A DNA stretch of 64,000 bases, taken from Bacteroidales bacterium. Its GTDB lineage: Bacteria; Bacteroidota; Bacteroidia; Bacteroidales; GCA-2748055. The translations under genes were made by a program, and so were the position numbers. Shown in pieces: positions 8,825 through 16,864 of this stretch (position 1 is the stretch's first letter; each line of letters starts with the position of its first letter). The notes under the pieces were generated by a model, which ran no database searches, was not told where the DNA came from, and worked only from the letters and a program-made list of their open reading frames with translations. Location of the stretch: assembly GCA_029210725.1 (NCBI GenBank), contig JARGFM010000015.1, forward strand, positions 1-64,000. Reading direction: 5' to 3'.

Positions 8825-8835
8825 GGCGTTATGTA
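8825..8835 (+). repeat. GGCGTTATGTA, inverted partner of 10135-10145
   Basis: This 11-mer lies just beyond the 3' end of lgt. Its exact reverse complement TACATAACGCC is found at 10135-10145, just beyond the 3' end of the toxin gene. Together they bracket lgt and the first long repeat copy. Confidence 0.4.
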
Positions 8836-8841
8836 TTGATT

Positions 8842-9684
8842 TTATTCGCTATTCTCCTTTGAAAAGTACCTTGGTTTCGTTTTCGTCCAGACAATTATCC
8901 CGATACCTGCAATAATAAACGGAAGGCTCAACAACTGTCCCATATTTAAACTCATTCCTGCTTCAAAGGTGACCTGGTCATTCTTCAAAAATTCAATTAA
9001 AAATCTTGCACTAAACAGGACAATCATAAAGACACTGAAAATGAAACCATCCCGTACTTCCATGTTCCTCTTTCGATAAAAAACGAATGATGAAATGAAA
9101 ATCAAAAAGTAACTAAGGGCTTCGTATAATTGTGTTGGATGCCTTGGCACAGTTGGGAGTATATTACCAGTAGTACTATCGTAAAGCCTATCTCTGACAA
9201 ATTCCACACCCCAGGGCAAATTGGTTGGAAAACCATAAATTTCTGAGTTGAAAAAATTCCCCAGACGGATGAAGACACTGGCTAAAGCCACCACAATTAC
9301 AATCCTGTCCATAAGCCAGAGGAAAGGAATCTTATATTTTCTATTATAAAGCCAAAGAGCGAGAAGAATGCCTATGGCCCAACCATGACTTGCCAGTCCC
9401 CCTTTCCAAATTTTGAGGATCTCCAACGGATTCTTCAGAAAATAGTCTGGTTCATAAAATAAACAATGACCGAGTCTTGCACCAACTATACCGGCAATTG
9501 CAAGATAAACCAATAGACTATCGACCATTTCTAATGTGAGTTTGTTCCCACGGAGAAATCGTTTAAAAATCAAGTACCCGACAAATAAGGCTGAAGCAAT
9601 CATTAAGCCATACCATCTGATACCATGGTTACCGATTGAAAAAATCTCCGGATCGAAATCCCAGGTTATTGCACAAAGTACCAT
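8842..9684 (-). CDS. lgt: Prolipoprotein diacylglyceryl transferase
   Basis: Lgt transfers diacylglycerol from phosphatidylglycerol to the lipobox cysteine of prolipoproteins at the inner membrane. The 280-residue form starts at ATG 9684 (MVLCAITWDFDPEIF), the family N-terminus in Bacteroidota; the frame runs 26 codons further upstream without family similarity. Visible motifs are GIRWYGL, GGLASHGWAIG and the Lgt signature RLGNFFNSEIYG, with about seven hydrophobic segments. The gene is visibly more AT-rich than its neighbours and sits beside a repeat-flanked toxin-antitoxin pair, so lateral origin or relocation is possible. Confidence 0.93.
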   Translation of the reverse strand: MVLCAITWDFDPEIFSIGNHGIRWYGLMIASALFVGYLIFKRFLRGNKLTLEMVDSLLVYLAIAGIVGARLGHCLFYEPDYFLKNPLEILKIWKGGLASHGWAIGILLALWLYNRKYKIPFLWLMDRIVIVVALASVFIRLGNFFNSEIYGFPTNLPWGVEFVRDRLYDSTTGNILPTVPRHPTQLYEALSYFLIFISSFVFYRKRNMEVRDGFIFSVFMIVLFSARFLIEFLKNDQVTFEAGMSLNMGQLLSLPFIIAGIGIIVWTKTKPRYFSKENSE

Positions 9685-9806
9685 AAGGTATAGAGTTGAG
9701 GTAAAAATAAAGCTAACATTAATTTCAATATCCTGATATCCAAAATATATAAATGTGAACACCAGTTATCAGTGAGACCGGGTGTGATCGGGAGTGGGAA
9801 TATGTT

Positions 9807-9906
9807 CTGATGGCGACGTAGTTATATCTGATTTGAAATTATTATATCGAACCTATTCTTGAAACAAGTTTTTTGATGAGATATTTCAGATTACCAATGA
9901 GTTACA
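9807..9906. repeat. 100-bp direct repeat, copy 1
   Basis: Identical base for base to 10723-10822 (offset 916). Weaker similarity continues through a terminator-like hairpin into the tRNA-Leu remnant. This copy lies downstream of the decayed tRNA; the other lies downstream of the intact tRNA-Leu. Confidence 0.9.
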
Positions 9907-9954
9907 GAATAATAAAAGAAGAAACAGATGAAAAATCCGTTTCTTCCGTTTCTG

Positions 9955-10083
9955 TACCCAGAGCCGGATTGTTTTCCGAACCATTTTTGAAGGATCTGGA
10001 TTTGATTTGGCAGCTGGATATAAGTTCAAATTCAACTCATCTTGATTCAATTTAAACCGAATAAGCATTCCGCCAATGTCGGA
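9955..10083 (-). pseudogene. Decayed tRNA-Leu copy
   Basis: The stretch aligns in pieces with tRNA-Leu at 10873-10958. The 3' acceptor/T-arm (TACCCAGAGCCGG), part of the anticodon arm (CTGGATATAAGTTCA against CTGGATTTTAAGTCCA) and the 5' end (ATTCCGCCA) are recognisable, but insertions and mismatches break every stem. It occupies the same position relative to the 100-bp repeat as the intact gene, so a duplicated tRNA that has since eroded is the best explanation. Confidence 0.55.
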
Positions 10084-10134
10084 ATAAAAAAGTGCCAAAA
10101 GCCGGAATACCTTTCTAACCCCATATAAATATTT

Positions 10135-10145
10135 TACATAACGCC
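10135..10145 (-). repeat. Inverted partner of 8825-8835
   Basis: TACATAACGCC is the exact reverse complement of the 11-mer at 8825-8835. It begins 5 bp beyond the toxin stop codon. Confidence 0.4.
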
Positions 10146-10150
10146 AGTTA

Positions 10151-10444
10151 TTATTTCTTTTTAAATGGATCGTCTTTGTATTTTGAAAAACCGAATACTG
10201 TTATAATACCTTTTTTATCATCAACCTTATAAATAACTATATATCCTTTAAAAATTAAATCTCGAATATCTTCACGATCAAAGAAGATTGATTTTCGGTT
10301 AGCAAAAGGCATATCGGGAATATCCCTGATCCTTATTATTATATCTGTTTTAAACTTTCTTGCTGCGCCTGGTTTATCTTTAGCAATATAATCAACTTGA
10401 TCATTTAGTCTATCCCCAAATGTTTTAAGAATTCTAATCTTCAT
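10151..10444 (-). CDS. Type II toxin, RelE/ParE family
   Basis: The 97-residue protein (from ATG 10444, MKIRILKTF) has the compact RelE/ParE layout: two N-terminal helices, then a beta-sheet with IRDIPDMPFANRKS, a strand YIVIYKVDD and a C-terminal VFGFSKYKDDP. The start overlaps the antitoxin stop by 11 bp, typical of antitoxin-first modules. ParE-like members poison gyrase and RelE-like members cut mRNA on the ribosome; I cannot decide which from sequence. It lies between two copies of a 100-bp repeat beside tRNA-Leu. Confidence 0.82.
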   Translation of the reverse strand: MKIRILKTFGDRLNDQVDYIAKDKPGAARKFKTDIIIRIRDIPDMPFANRKSIFFDREDIRDLIFKGYIVIYKVDDKKGIITVFGFSKYKDDPFKKK

Positions 10445-10667
10445 TTTTATGGATAGTTGCATCAAGTCTGTTTTCTAAGGCTTTAACAGTCGTGTATTTC
10501 GCAGTGCCTTCTTCAACGCTGGCTAATTCCTTTTCCAGGTATTGTTGGATGGATAGAAATGTATCATTTTCTTCAATCACTTCGACTTCATCTTTACTGA
10601 ATTTGCTAAGAAGCCTGATCAAATTCTTGTACACTTTATCCTTTACGCGTAATCGAATCGTTTGCAT
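10434..10667 (-). CDS. Antitoxin of the RelE/ParE-type module
   Basis: This 77-residue acidic helical protein precedes and overlaps the toxin gene. Its first part (MQTIRLRVKDKVYKNLIRLL) could form a small DNA-binding fold, and its C-terminal part (EEGTAKYTTVKALENRLD) would wrap the toxin. The family resembles the small antitoxins that accompany RelE/ParE toxins in Bacteroidota; its precise family is not certain. An inverted repeat TGCAT-N4-ATGCA just upstream is a candidate autoregulatory site. Confidence 0.75.
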   Translation of the reverse strand: MQTIRLRVKDKVYKNLIRLLSKFSKDEVEVIEENDTFLSIQQYLEKELASVEEGTAKYTTVKALENRLDATIHKNED

Positions 10668-10696
10668 GATTCATATTTTTCCTAAAGATACAAATT

Positions 10697-10710
10697 TGCA
10701 TGGATATGCA
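10697..10710. promoter_or_regulatory. Candidate operator of the toxin-antitoxin unit
   Basis: TGCAT and ATGCA arms around GGAT lie 30 bp before the antitoxin start. On the minus strand TATCTTTA, a near match to TAnnTTTG, lies between it and the gene. Confidence 0.4.
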
Positions 10711-10722
10711 GATAATAGATGA

Positions 10723-10822
10723 CTGATGGCGACGTAGTTATATCTGATTTGAAATTATTATATCGAACCTATTCTTGAAACAAGTTTTTTGATGAGATAT
10801 TTCAGATTACCAATGAGTTACA
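10723..10822. repeat. 100-bp direct repeat, copy 2
   Basis: Identical to 9807-9906. This copy lies directly beyond the terminator of the intact tRNA-Leu, so the toxin-antitoxin genes are enclosed by the two copies. Confidence 0.9.
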
Positions 10823-10831
10823 AAATAAAAA

Positions 10832-10868
10832 AACGGAAGATGCAGATCAAAAATCTGTTTCTTCCGTT
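10832..10868 (-). terminator. Terminator of tRNA-Leu
   Basis: AACGGAAG (10832-10839) pairs with CTTCCGTT (10861-10868), with inner pairs CAGAT/ATCTG around a CAAAA loop. In the minus direction a T-rich run follows. Confidence 0.8.
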
Positions 10869-10872
10869 TCCG

Positions 10873-10958
10873 TACCCGGAGCCGGGATCGAACCGGCACG
10901 GCCATTACTGGCCACTGGATTTTAAGTCCAGCGCGTCTACCAATTCCGCCATCCGGGC
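10873..10958 (-). tRNA. tRNA-Leu (TAA)
   Basis: The reverse complement gives an 86-nt type II tRNA. The acceptor is GCCCGGA/TCCGGGT, the D-arm has GGCGGAATTGGTAGACGC, and the anticodon stem CTGGA/TCCAG encloses loop CTTAAAA (anticodon TAA, reading UUA). A long variable arm (TGGCCAGTAATGGCC) and a T-arm with GGTTCGATCC follow. Discriminator A; CCA not encoded. Its first 11 bases and upstream flank are repeated at 11016-11043, and a decayed copy lies at 9955-10083. Confidence 0.96.
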
Positions 10959-10975
10959 ATCAAGCTGGTAGTTGC
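10948..10975. repeat. 28-bp imperfect direct repeat at the tRNA-Leu 5' end, copy 1
   Basis: This stretch covers the tRNA-Leu 5' end and 17 bp of upstream flank. It matches 11016-11043 with two mismatches (offset 68). Confidence 0.8.
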
Positions 10976-11015
10976 ATAAAATATGTATAATACCTTTCTA
11001 ACTACAATTTGCCCT

Positions 11016-11043
11016 GCCATCCTGGCATCAAGCTGGCAGTTGC
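11016..11043. repeat. 28-bp imperfect direct repeat, copy 2
   Basis: A second copy of the tRNA-Leu 5' end and flank (GCCATCCTGGCATCAAGC...) in the otherwise empty gap between tRNA-Leu and tRNA-Gly. Confidence 0.8.
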
Positions 11044-11105
11044 CTTTGCTCAGCGCTGGCTTGCAAATTTAATCAAAATGCTTTAATCTGAATGCCGGGC
11101 ATGAA

Positions 11106-11133
11106 AAAAGGGCACCCGCCTGGACACCCTTTT
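11106..11133 (-). terminator. Probable terminator of tRNA-Gly
   Basis: AAAAGGG (11106-11112) and CCCTTTT (11127-11133) form a 7-bp stem with a 14-nt loop and a U-rich end in the minus direction, 10 bp beyond the tRNA-Gly 3' end. Confidence 0.6.
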
Positions 11134-11142
11134 CTTCATTTG

Positions 11143-11215
<73 letters not shown>

Positions 11216-11302
11216 AAATGGATTGCAAATATAGTACGCAAAAATCAATCCTGCAAACCAAATCGTTCTATTTTTCAGATTGATTAGTCCTCAAAAGGCT
11301 GA

Positions 11303-13918
11303 TTATAATCCAGATAGCTTCTTTATCTCGTTCAATTTATTGAGCGCCTCCACCGGAGTGAGGTTATTGATATCCAGATCGGCTATCTGGTCGCGTATCT
11401 GCTTTAATACTGGATCGTCCAGCTGGAAGAAGCTCATCTGCAAGCCCTCTCTGCCTCCGGCCAGCTCGGCCACGGGCTTACTTAAATTCTTTTCTCCTCC
11501 GGTCTTTTCCAGCTCTGCAAGAATCTCATTGGCCCTCTTAACCACACTTCTGGGCATTCCTGCCATCCGGGCCACATGAATCCCAAAGCTGTGTTCGCTG
11601 CCTCCCGGAACCAGTTTCCTCAGAAATAGGACCCGGTCGTCCAGCTCTTTGATGGAAACATTATAATTGCGGACCCTGGAGAAAGAGGCCGCCATTTCAT
11701 TCAATTCATGGTAGTGTGTGGCAAATAGTGTTTTTGCTTTCCCTCCCGGAAGCTCGTGGATATACTCCACCATAGCCCAGGCAATGGAAATACCGTCGTA
11801 GGTACTTGTTCCGCGGCCTATCTCATCCAGAATGACCAGGCTGCGCTCCGAAAGATTATTTAATATGCTCGCAGCCTCCAGCATTTCAACCATAAAGGTG
11901 GATTCTCCCAGAGAGATATTGTCCGAGGCCCCCACTCTGGTAAAAATCTTATCCACCCAGCCAATACTGGCCGACTCGGCCGGAACAAAACTTCCCACCT
12001 GAGCCATCAGGGTAATCAGTGCGGTTTGTCTTAGAAAAGCCGATTTACCTGACATATTGGGACCGGTAAGAATCATGATTTGCTGGTCTTTTTCATCCAG
12101 TCTGACACTGTTGGAGACATAGGTCTCATCCACCGGTAGCTGCTTTTCAATGACCGGGTGGCGCCCTTCGGTGATCTCAATGCAGGTAGAATCATTCACT
12201 TCGGGCCGGCAGTATCCGTTTTCCAGGGCCGTCACAGCAAAGGAGAGAAGACAATCGAGCCGCGCCACCAGGGAAGCATTTAATTGGATAGGCTTCACCC
12301 ATCCGGAAATATCTGTAAGCAGTTTTTGATACAGACTTGCTTCCAGCGCCAGGCTCTTTTCTTCGGCCCCCAGGATTTTCTCCTCATAGGCCTTCAACTC
12401 CTCAGTGATATAGCGTTCGGCGCTAACAAGCGTTTGCTTCCTGATCCATTCTTCAGGGACCTTATCCTTGTGTGTATTGCGGACTTCAATGTAGTATCCA
12501 AATACATTGTTATATCCGATCTTGAGGCTCGAAATACCGGTCCGCTCCATCTCCCTCTGCTGCATGCCTACCAGATAATCCTTCCCTGCAAACATGATCT
12601 CCCTGAGTTCATCCAGTTCGTCTGATACTCCGGCTGCTATAACGCCTCCTTTGTGGACCTGAGCCGGGGGTTCTGCTTCTATTTCCTTTTCGATACGATC
12701 CTTCACCTCTGCACAGGGGTCCAGCTGAGAGGCCAGCTGTTGCAGGGATAACTCTTCCGATTTTTTGCATCGTTCCTTCAGCGGAGCAATGGCTTCCAGT
12801 GCGATCTTCAGCTGAATAAGTTCTCTGGGGCTAACCCTGCCTACAGCCACCCTGGAGATAATTCTTTCCAAATCACCCACCTGATTGATCTGCCGGGACA
12901 AAAAGTCCCTGAATTCTTCTTCCTGGCTGATGTACTCCACCAGGTTGTGCCGTTCACGGATCAGCAGTACATCTTTCAGCGGAAGCGAAATCCATCGCTT
13001 CATCAAACGGGATCCCATGGGAGTGACTGTCCGGTCCATCACATCCAGCAGGGTAGGAGCTCCTTCATACAGGGATTGGAATATCTCCAGGTTCCGGATG
13101 GTAAAGCGGTCCAGCCAGACATAATGATCCTGTTCTATGCGAGACAGACCGGAAATATGCCCCGTGCGGTTATGCTGAGTCAGATCAAGGTATTGAAGAA
13201 TGGCTCCGCTGGCTATGATTCCATGACTCATCTCCTGAATTCCGAAGCCCTTCAGGGTCTGAGTGCCAAACTGTTGCTGCAGCTTGTCTCTGGCATTCTC
13301 TTCTGTATAGACCCACTCCTCCAGCAAAAAAGTGAAATAACTATCCCCGAATATCTCCTGGAACTGATCGCGATGGCTTCGCTGTACCAGGACCTCTTTG
13401 GGCTTAAAGCTGGTCAGCAGTTTATCTATAAAGCTCTGATCGCCCTGAGAGGCCAGAAACTCACCCGTTGAAATATCCAGAAAAGCGATGCCGTTGATCT
13501 GCCGGCCCAGATAAATACTGGCCAAAAAATTATTCTCCCGGTTATCCAGCACATTTTCATGGTAGGTAACACCCGGTGTAACCAGTTCGGTAATCCCTCT
13601 TTTTACAATTTTCTTTGTGAGTTTGGGATCCTCCAGCTGTTCACAAATGGCCACCCTTTGCCCAGCCCGAACCAGCTTAGGCAGGTAGTTGTCAAGCGCA
13701 TGGTATGGAAATCCTGCCAGCTCCACAGAGGAGGCTGCTCCGTTGGCCCGTTTTGTAAGTGTAATGCCAAGGATTCCGGCGGTTCGGATGGCATCTTCTC
13801 CAAATGTCTCATAGAAATCTCCAACCCGGAAGAGCAATACTGCATCCGGGTGACTCGCCTTAACGGAGTAATACTGCTTCATCAGAGGCGTTTCAACGAT
13901 ATTTTTCGGAGTGGCCAT
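11303..13918 (-). CDS. mutS: DNA mismatch repair protein MutS
   Basis: The 871-residue ATPase recognises mismatches at the start of methyl-independent or MutL-dependent repair. The N-terminal mismatch-binding domain has the Phe-x-Glu contact ([13 protein letters not shown], near residue 32). Connector, core and clamp domains follow. The C-terminal ABC-type ATPase carries Walker A GPNMSGKS, the Walker B/signature region [15 protein letters not shown] and the family ATHYHEL motif. Full MutS length, single gene unit, with a TATTTTTG -7 element 17 bp upstream. Confidence 0.98.
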   Translation of the reverse strand: MATPKNIVETPLMKQYYSVKASHPDAVLLFRVGDFYETFGEDAIRTAGILGITLTKRANGAASSVELAGFPYHALDNYLPKLVRAGQRVAICEQLEDPKLTKKIVKRGITELVTPGVTYHENVLDNRENNFLASIYLGRQINGIAFLDISTGEFLASQGDQSFIDKLLTSFKPKEVLVQRSHRDQFQEIFGDSYFTFLLEEWVYTEENARDKLQQQFGTQTLKGFGIQEMSHGIIASGAILQYLDLTQHNRTGHISGLSRIEQDHYVWLDRFTIRNLEIFQSLYEGAPTLLDVMDRTVTPMGSRLMKRWISLPLKDVLLIRERHNLVEYISQEEEFRDFLSRQINQVGDLERIISRVAVGRVSPRELIQLKIALEAIAPLKERCKKSEELSLQQLASQLDPCAEVKDRIEKEIEAEPPAQVHKGGVIAAGVSDELDELREIMFAGKDYLVGMQQREMERTGISSLKIGYNNVFGYYIEVRNTHKDKVPEEWIRKQTLVSAERYITEELKAYEEKILGAEEKSLALEASLYQKLLTDISGWVKPIQLNASLVARLDCLLSFAVTALENGYCRPEVNDSTCIEITEGRHPVIEKQLPVDETYVSNSVRLDEKDQQIMILTGPNMSGKSAFLRQTALITLMAQVGSFVPAESASIGWVDKIFTRVGASDNISLGESTFMVEMLEAASILNNLSERSLVILDEIGRGTSTYDGISIAWAMVEYIHELPGGKAKTLFATHYHELNEMAASFSRVRNYNVSIKELDDRVLFLRKLVPGGSEHSFGIHVARMAGMPRSVVKRANEILAELEKTGGEKNLSKPVAELAGGREGLQMSFFQLDDPVLKQIRDQIADLDINNLTPVEALNKLNEIKKLSGL

Positions 13919-13935
13919 CTAAACACCTTGTCCCC

Positions 13936-13943
13936 CAAAAATA
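13936..13943 (-). promoter_or_regulatory. -7 element of mutS
   Basis: The minus strand reads TATTTTTG, an exact TAnnTTTG match, 17 bp before the mutS ATG. Confidence 0.5.
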
Positions 13944-14022
13944 GAGCTAATGTCACGATTATCGAAGGGTTGTTGAAAAGTAAGGGCTTTTATTTCTTCT
14001 GGTTTTTCACGTACTTCATACT

Positions 14023-15228
14023 ATGAGTCCGGGAAAACACACGCTTACCTATCTTATTTTTGCCGGTTTCTTTCTGGGAATCCTTTTTGGCTGGCTCATC
14101 GGGGAACCCATTATACCGGTGGCTGAACCCATGCAGGAACTGTTCCTGAGGCTTCTCAAAATGGCCATCCTGCCGCTGGTAATCACCTCCATCATCAGTG
14201 CGGTGATCCAGGTTGGAAGTGGTAAAGGGTTGGGAAAGATCAGTTTGAGAACATTCATTTACTACATTAGTACAAGTGTTTTAGCCATTCTCACCGGACA
14301 ATTACTGGTGAATATTTTCCGGCCTGGGAAAGGCGCCGAAATTGGCCTGATGGAACAGCCTGAAGGGATTGGAGTGGTGGACCAGGGCTTTGGGGAGATG
14401 CTGCTTAACCTGATTCCGGAAAATCCCTTTGCTGCCATGGCCAACGGCGATGTACTCCCTGTGATCTTTTTTTCTCTTCTCTTCGGTTTTTTTGTCACAC
14501 GCCTGAAAAAAGACCAAAAGCACTTGATGGGCGGATTTTTCAAGGCTGCCTTCGAAGCCATGATGAAGTTGACCTCCTTTGTGATCTGGACCGCCCCCAT
14601 CGGTGTGTTTGGAATTATTGCCGGTATCGTGGCCAAAACCGGTTTTGAAGCTTTTGCCTCCCTGGGAAAGTTCTTCCTGGTTGTTATGGCGGGCCTGGCC
14701 ATTCATTTTTTTATCACCCTCCCCCTGATCCTGAAATACCTGGGGAAGTGCAGTCCGGTTAAACACTACCGGGGCATGCTTCCCGCTTTGATAACTGCTT
14801 TTTCCACCTGTTCAACCATCGTGACTCTCCCCTTAACCATGAAAGCGGTCACTGAAACATCGGGAGCCTCGGAAAAAGCAGCTGGCTTTGTGCTTCCCAT
14901 CGGGGCCACCATCAATATGGATGGAACGGCCCTTTATGAATGTGTGGCCACCATTTTCATTGCCCAGGTATATGGATTTGATCTGGGACTGGCTCAACAG
15001 GGCATTGTGGTGCTCACCGCGGTCCTGGCCTCCATAGGTGCGGCCAGCATCCCCATGAGCGGACTGGTCATGCTGACCATCATCCTCCAGGCTGTGGGGC
15101 TTCCTCTGGAAGGAGTGGCCATGATCCTGGCGGTAGACCGGATCCTGGATATGTTCCGGACCACCGTAAATGTGTTTTCAGACAGTGTGGGGACCGTGGT
15201 TATCAGCCGGCTGGAAGGCGACTCATAA
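14023..15228 (+). CDS. Dicarboxylate/amino acid:cation symporter (DAACS family)
   Basis: The 401-residue inner-membrane carrier belongs to the GltP/DctA family. It has about eight transmembrane segments, the re-entrant serine-rich loop FSTCSTIVTLPLTM, the substrate/sodium-binding NMDGTALYE motif and a second hairpin loop ASIGAASIPMSG. The motifs place it in the family but do not decide between glutamate/aspartate and C4-dicarboxylates as substrate. The gene is transcribed alone and ends at a bidirectional terminator. Confidence 0.94.
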   Translation: MSPGKHTLTYLIFAGFFLGILFGWLIGEPIIPVAEPMQELFLRLLKMAILPLVITSIISAVIQVGSGKGLGKISLRTFIYYISTSVLAILTGQLLVNIFRPGKGAEIGLMEQPEGIGVVDQGFGEMLLNLIPENPFAAMANGDVLPVIFFSLLFGFFVTRLKKDQKHLMGGFFKAAFEAMMKLTSFVIWTAPIGVFGIIAGIVAKTGFEAFASLGKFFLVVMAGLAIHFFITLPLILKYLGKCSPVKHYRGMLPALITAFSTCSTIVTLPLTMKAVTETSGASEKAAGFVLPIGATINMDGTALYECVATIFIAQVYGFDLGLAQQGIVVLTAVLASIGAASIPMSGLVMLTIILQAVGLPLEGVAMILAVDRILDMFRTTVNVFSDSVGTVVISRLEGDS

Positions 15229-15232
15229 AAAA

Positions 15233-15260
15233 TACCGTTCCTCCTGAAGGTGGAACGGTA
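15233..15260. terminator. Bidirectional terminator between convergent genes
   Basis: TACCGTTCC (15233-15241) and GGAACGGTA (15252-15260) are perfect 9-bp arms. CTTTTAG follows on the plus strand and an A-run precedes it, so it can serve both the symporter and the OmpP1 gene. Confidence 0.85.
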
Positions 15261-15282
15261 CTTTTAGATATTGTGAGGGTCT

Positions 15283-16761
15283 CTATAAACTTATATCCAC
15301 CCCAACGGCAACAATCATGGTGTTCTTTCCATAGACATCTGCAAAAGGCACGGCCTGGGGAAAACCGGTAGGCTGATAGGACTGCGACTTGCTGTAGTCG
15401 TCGTACATGGTAAGGCTGACCCCGGCATTGATGGTGATCTTTTCGCCCACATCCACGAACACTCCGCCACCCACGGTCTGGCTCTTTAATGCATAGCTGA
15501 GATCCGACTGGTAACTGGCATTGACTCCATTGTTCCCAGTATAATACCCGGCGCTCACACCAAGAATACCCAGCAGCTTATACTCCAGGCCTGCGGAAAA
15601 GGTATACCCATTCTGATCAATGGACAGTTCGTTATTGATCTGCTCCCCGGCTTCATCGGTTTTTCCGTAATAAGCCGGCTTATCCAGGAAATAGTTGAAT
15701 CCCACACTGGCCGTAAGTTTATTAATGGGCTTCAGTTCCGCACCCAGGGAGAGCATGCCGGGAAGATCGGCGCGGACCTTCTCTCCATCGGGGAACATGC
15801 CCACATCATCCGCCTCGGTATCATTGGTCAGTTCGATCTTGGTATGATGTTCATACTTGACCGCCACATTAAGCATATCTGAAAGATGCAGGTTCACTCC
15901 GATAATCGGGGTAAAGCCAGTTCCTTTTTGTGTCGCATTCAGCTCTTTATCGGCCGTCTGGATATCGAGGGCAGCAGCGGTTCCGTTCAGAAGACCAACG
16001 GTAGTAGGATCCAGTCCGGGAGTCAGGGCTACAATCCTCAGATAATCACCGGCAGGCATGGTCCCGCCGTAGGCAACAGGGGCATCAATGGTAATCCTGC
16101 TCAGCGAACCTTCGTAACTGTTGCTGGCCATAACCATCCTGGCTCCAAGAAAGACTGATAACATATCATTCACCGCATAGGTAGCACCCAGCTGGTAACC
16201 CATGTACGCAGAGGTTCCATTAAAGGAAGCATCCAGGTTATAACCGGTGATACTGCGAAATCCCGGATCTGTACCAATCGCATCAAGGATTCCCTGATCT
16301 ATGGGAGCTAGTGCGCCCTGCAGCATCGGTACCAGGGAGGCCACGGGAATTTCGAAAGAAGGAAGTCCGGTGGGAAAATCGGCGCTTCCGCCTCCTCCAA
16401 TAATATTGAACCCTCCGGAGAAAGTCCACTTATTCACTTTAAAAGCCGCATATATACTGGGGAAGATGGGGGCCATCAAATCCGCCTCGTAAGTTGCCGG
16501 AGAACCAGCTAAATAGGGGTAATCACTGGAGATGGTTCTGGTCTGAAAAATGGTCTGATTGGAAACGGACAGATGGAGTCCGTTATTCAGCTGGGCGAGG
16601 CCTGCGGGATTAAAGTAAACGGCATCCACTCCCAGGGTGGCATTCCTGGCTAGCATCCGTACCCACGCTGCACTCTGGTTCACATTGGTTACCAGTCCAC
16701 CCGCCATCAAAATCTGGGAAGATACCAGCATACCAAGCACCAATAAATTCATTCTTTTCAT
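15283..16761 (-). CDS. OmpP1/FadL-family outer membrane transporter
   Basis: The 492-residue form begins at ATG 16761 with a clean signal peptide (MKRMNLLVLGMLVSSQILMAGG). The frame extends 19 codons upstream, but that part is not signal-like. The mature N-terminus carries the FadL hatch motif region (NVNQSAAWVRMLARNATLGVDAVYFNPAGLAQL, split here by reading as NPAG), followed by alternating amphipathic strands ending in an aromatic-containing C-terminus. FadL proteins move long-chain fatty acids or other hydrophobic compounds across the outer membrane; the cargo here is unknown. Confidence 0.9.
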   Translation of the reverse strand: MKRMNLLVLGMLVSSQILMAGGLVTNVNQSAAWVRMLARNATLGVDAVYFNPAGLAQLNNGLHLSVSNQTIFQTRTISSDYPYLAGSPATYEADLMAPIFPSIYAAFKVNKWTFSGGFNIIGGGGSADFPTGLPSFEIPVASLVPMLQGALAPIDQGILDAIGTDPGFRSITGYNLDASFNGTSAYMGYQLGATYAVNDMLSVFLGARMVMASNSYEGSLSRITIDAPVAYGGTMPAGDYLRIVALTPGLDPTTVGLLNGTAAALDIQTADKELNATQKGTGFTPIIGVNLHLSDMLNVAVKYEHHTKIELTNDTEADDVGMFPDGEKVRADLPGMLSLGAELKPINKLTASVGFNYFLDKPAYYGKTDEAGEQINNELSIDQNGYTFSAGLEYKLLGILGVSAGYYTGNNGVNASYQSDLSYALKSQTVGGGVFVDVGEKITINAGVSLTMYDDYSKSQSYQPTGFPQAVPFADVYGKNTMIVAVGVDISL

Positions 16762-16864
16762 GAGAATTTTTTTATGTTTAGCGCACACAAGAAAGTAAAT
16801 ATTTTTGAATATCAACATTTTTCCTTCTTTTTGGTTATCTCTGTATTCGTTAAAATGCTAGGAT

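Larger units (their letters stand above)
9685..10150. other. Gene-free stretch with repeat copy 1 and a decayed tRNA-Leu
   Basis: About 465 bp between lgt and the toxin hold no supportable protein gene. They contain the first copy of a 100-bp direct repeat, a residual hairpin and a degraded tRNA-Leu copy, listed separately. ATAACTGGTGTT (minus strand, near 9770) echoes ATAACTGGCGTT at the toxin end. Confidence 0.6.

Noticed and set aside
10789-10971. 60-residue frame over repeat copy 2 and tRNA-Leu
   Set aside because: It consists of repeat, terminator and tRNA sequence; the similar frame at 9873-10055 is the same artefact in the other copy.
12947-13471. 174-residue plus-strand frame
   Set aside because: Lies wholly inside mutS on the opposite strand, whose frame is fully conserved.
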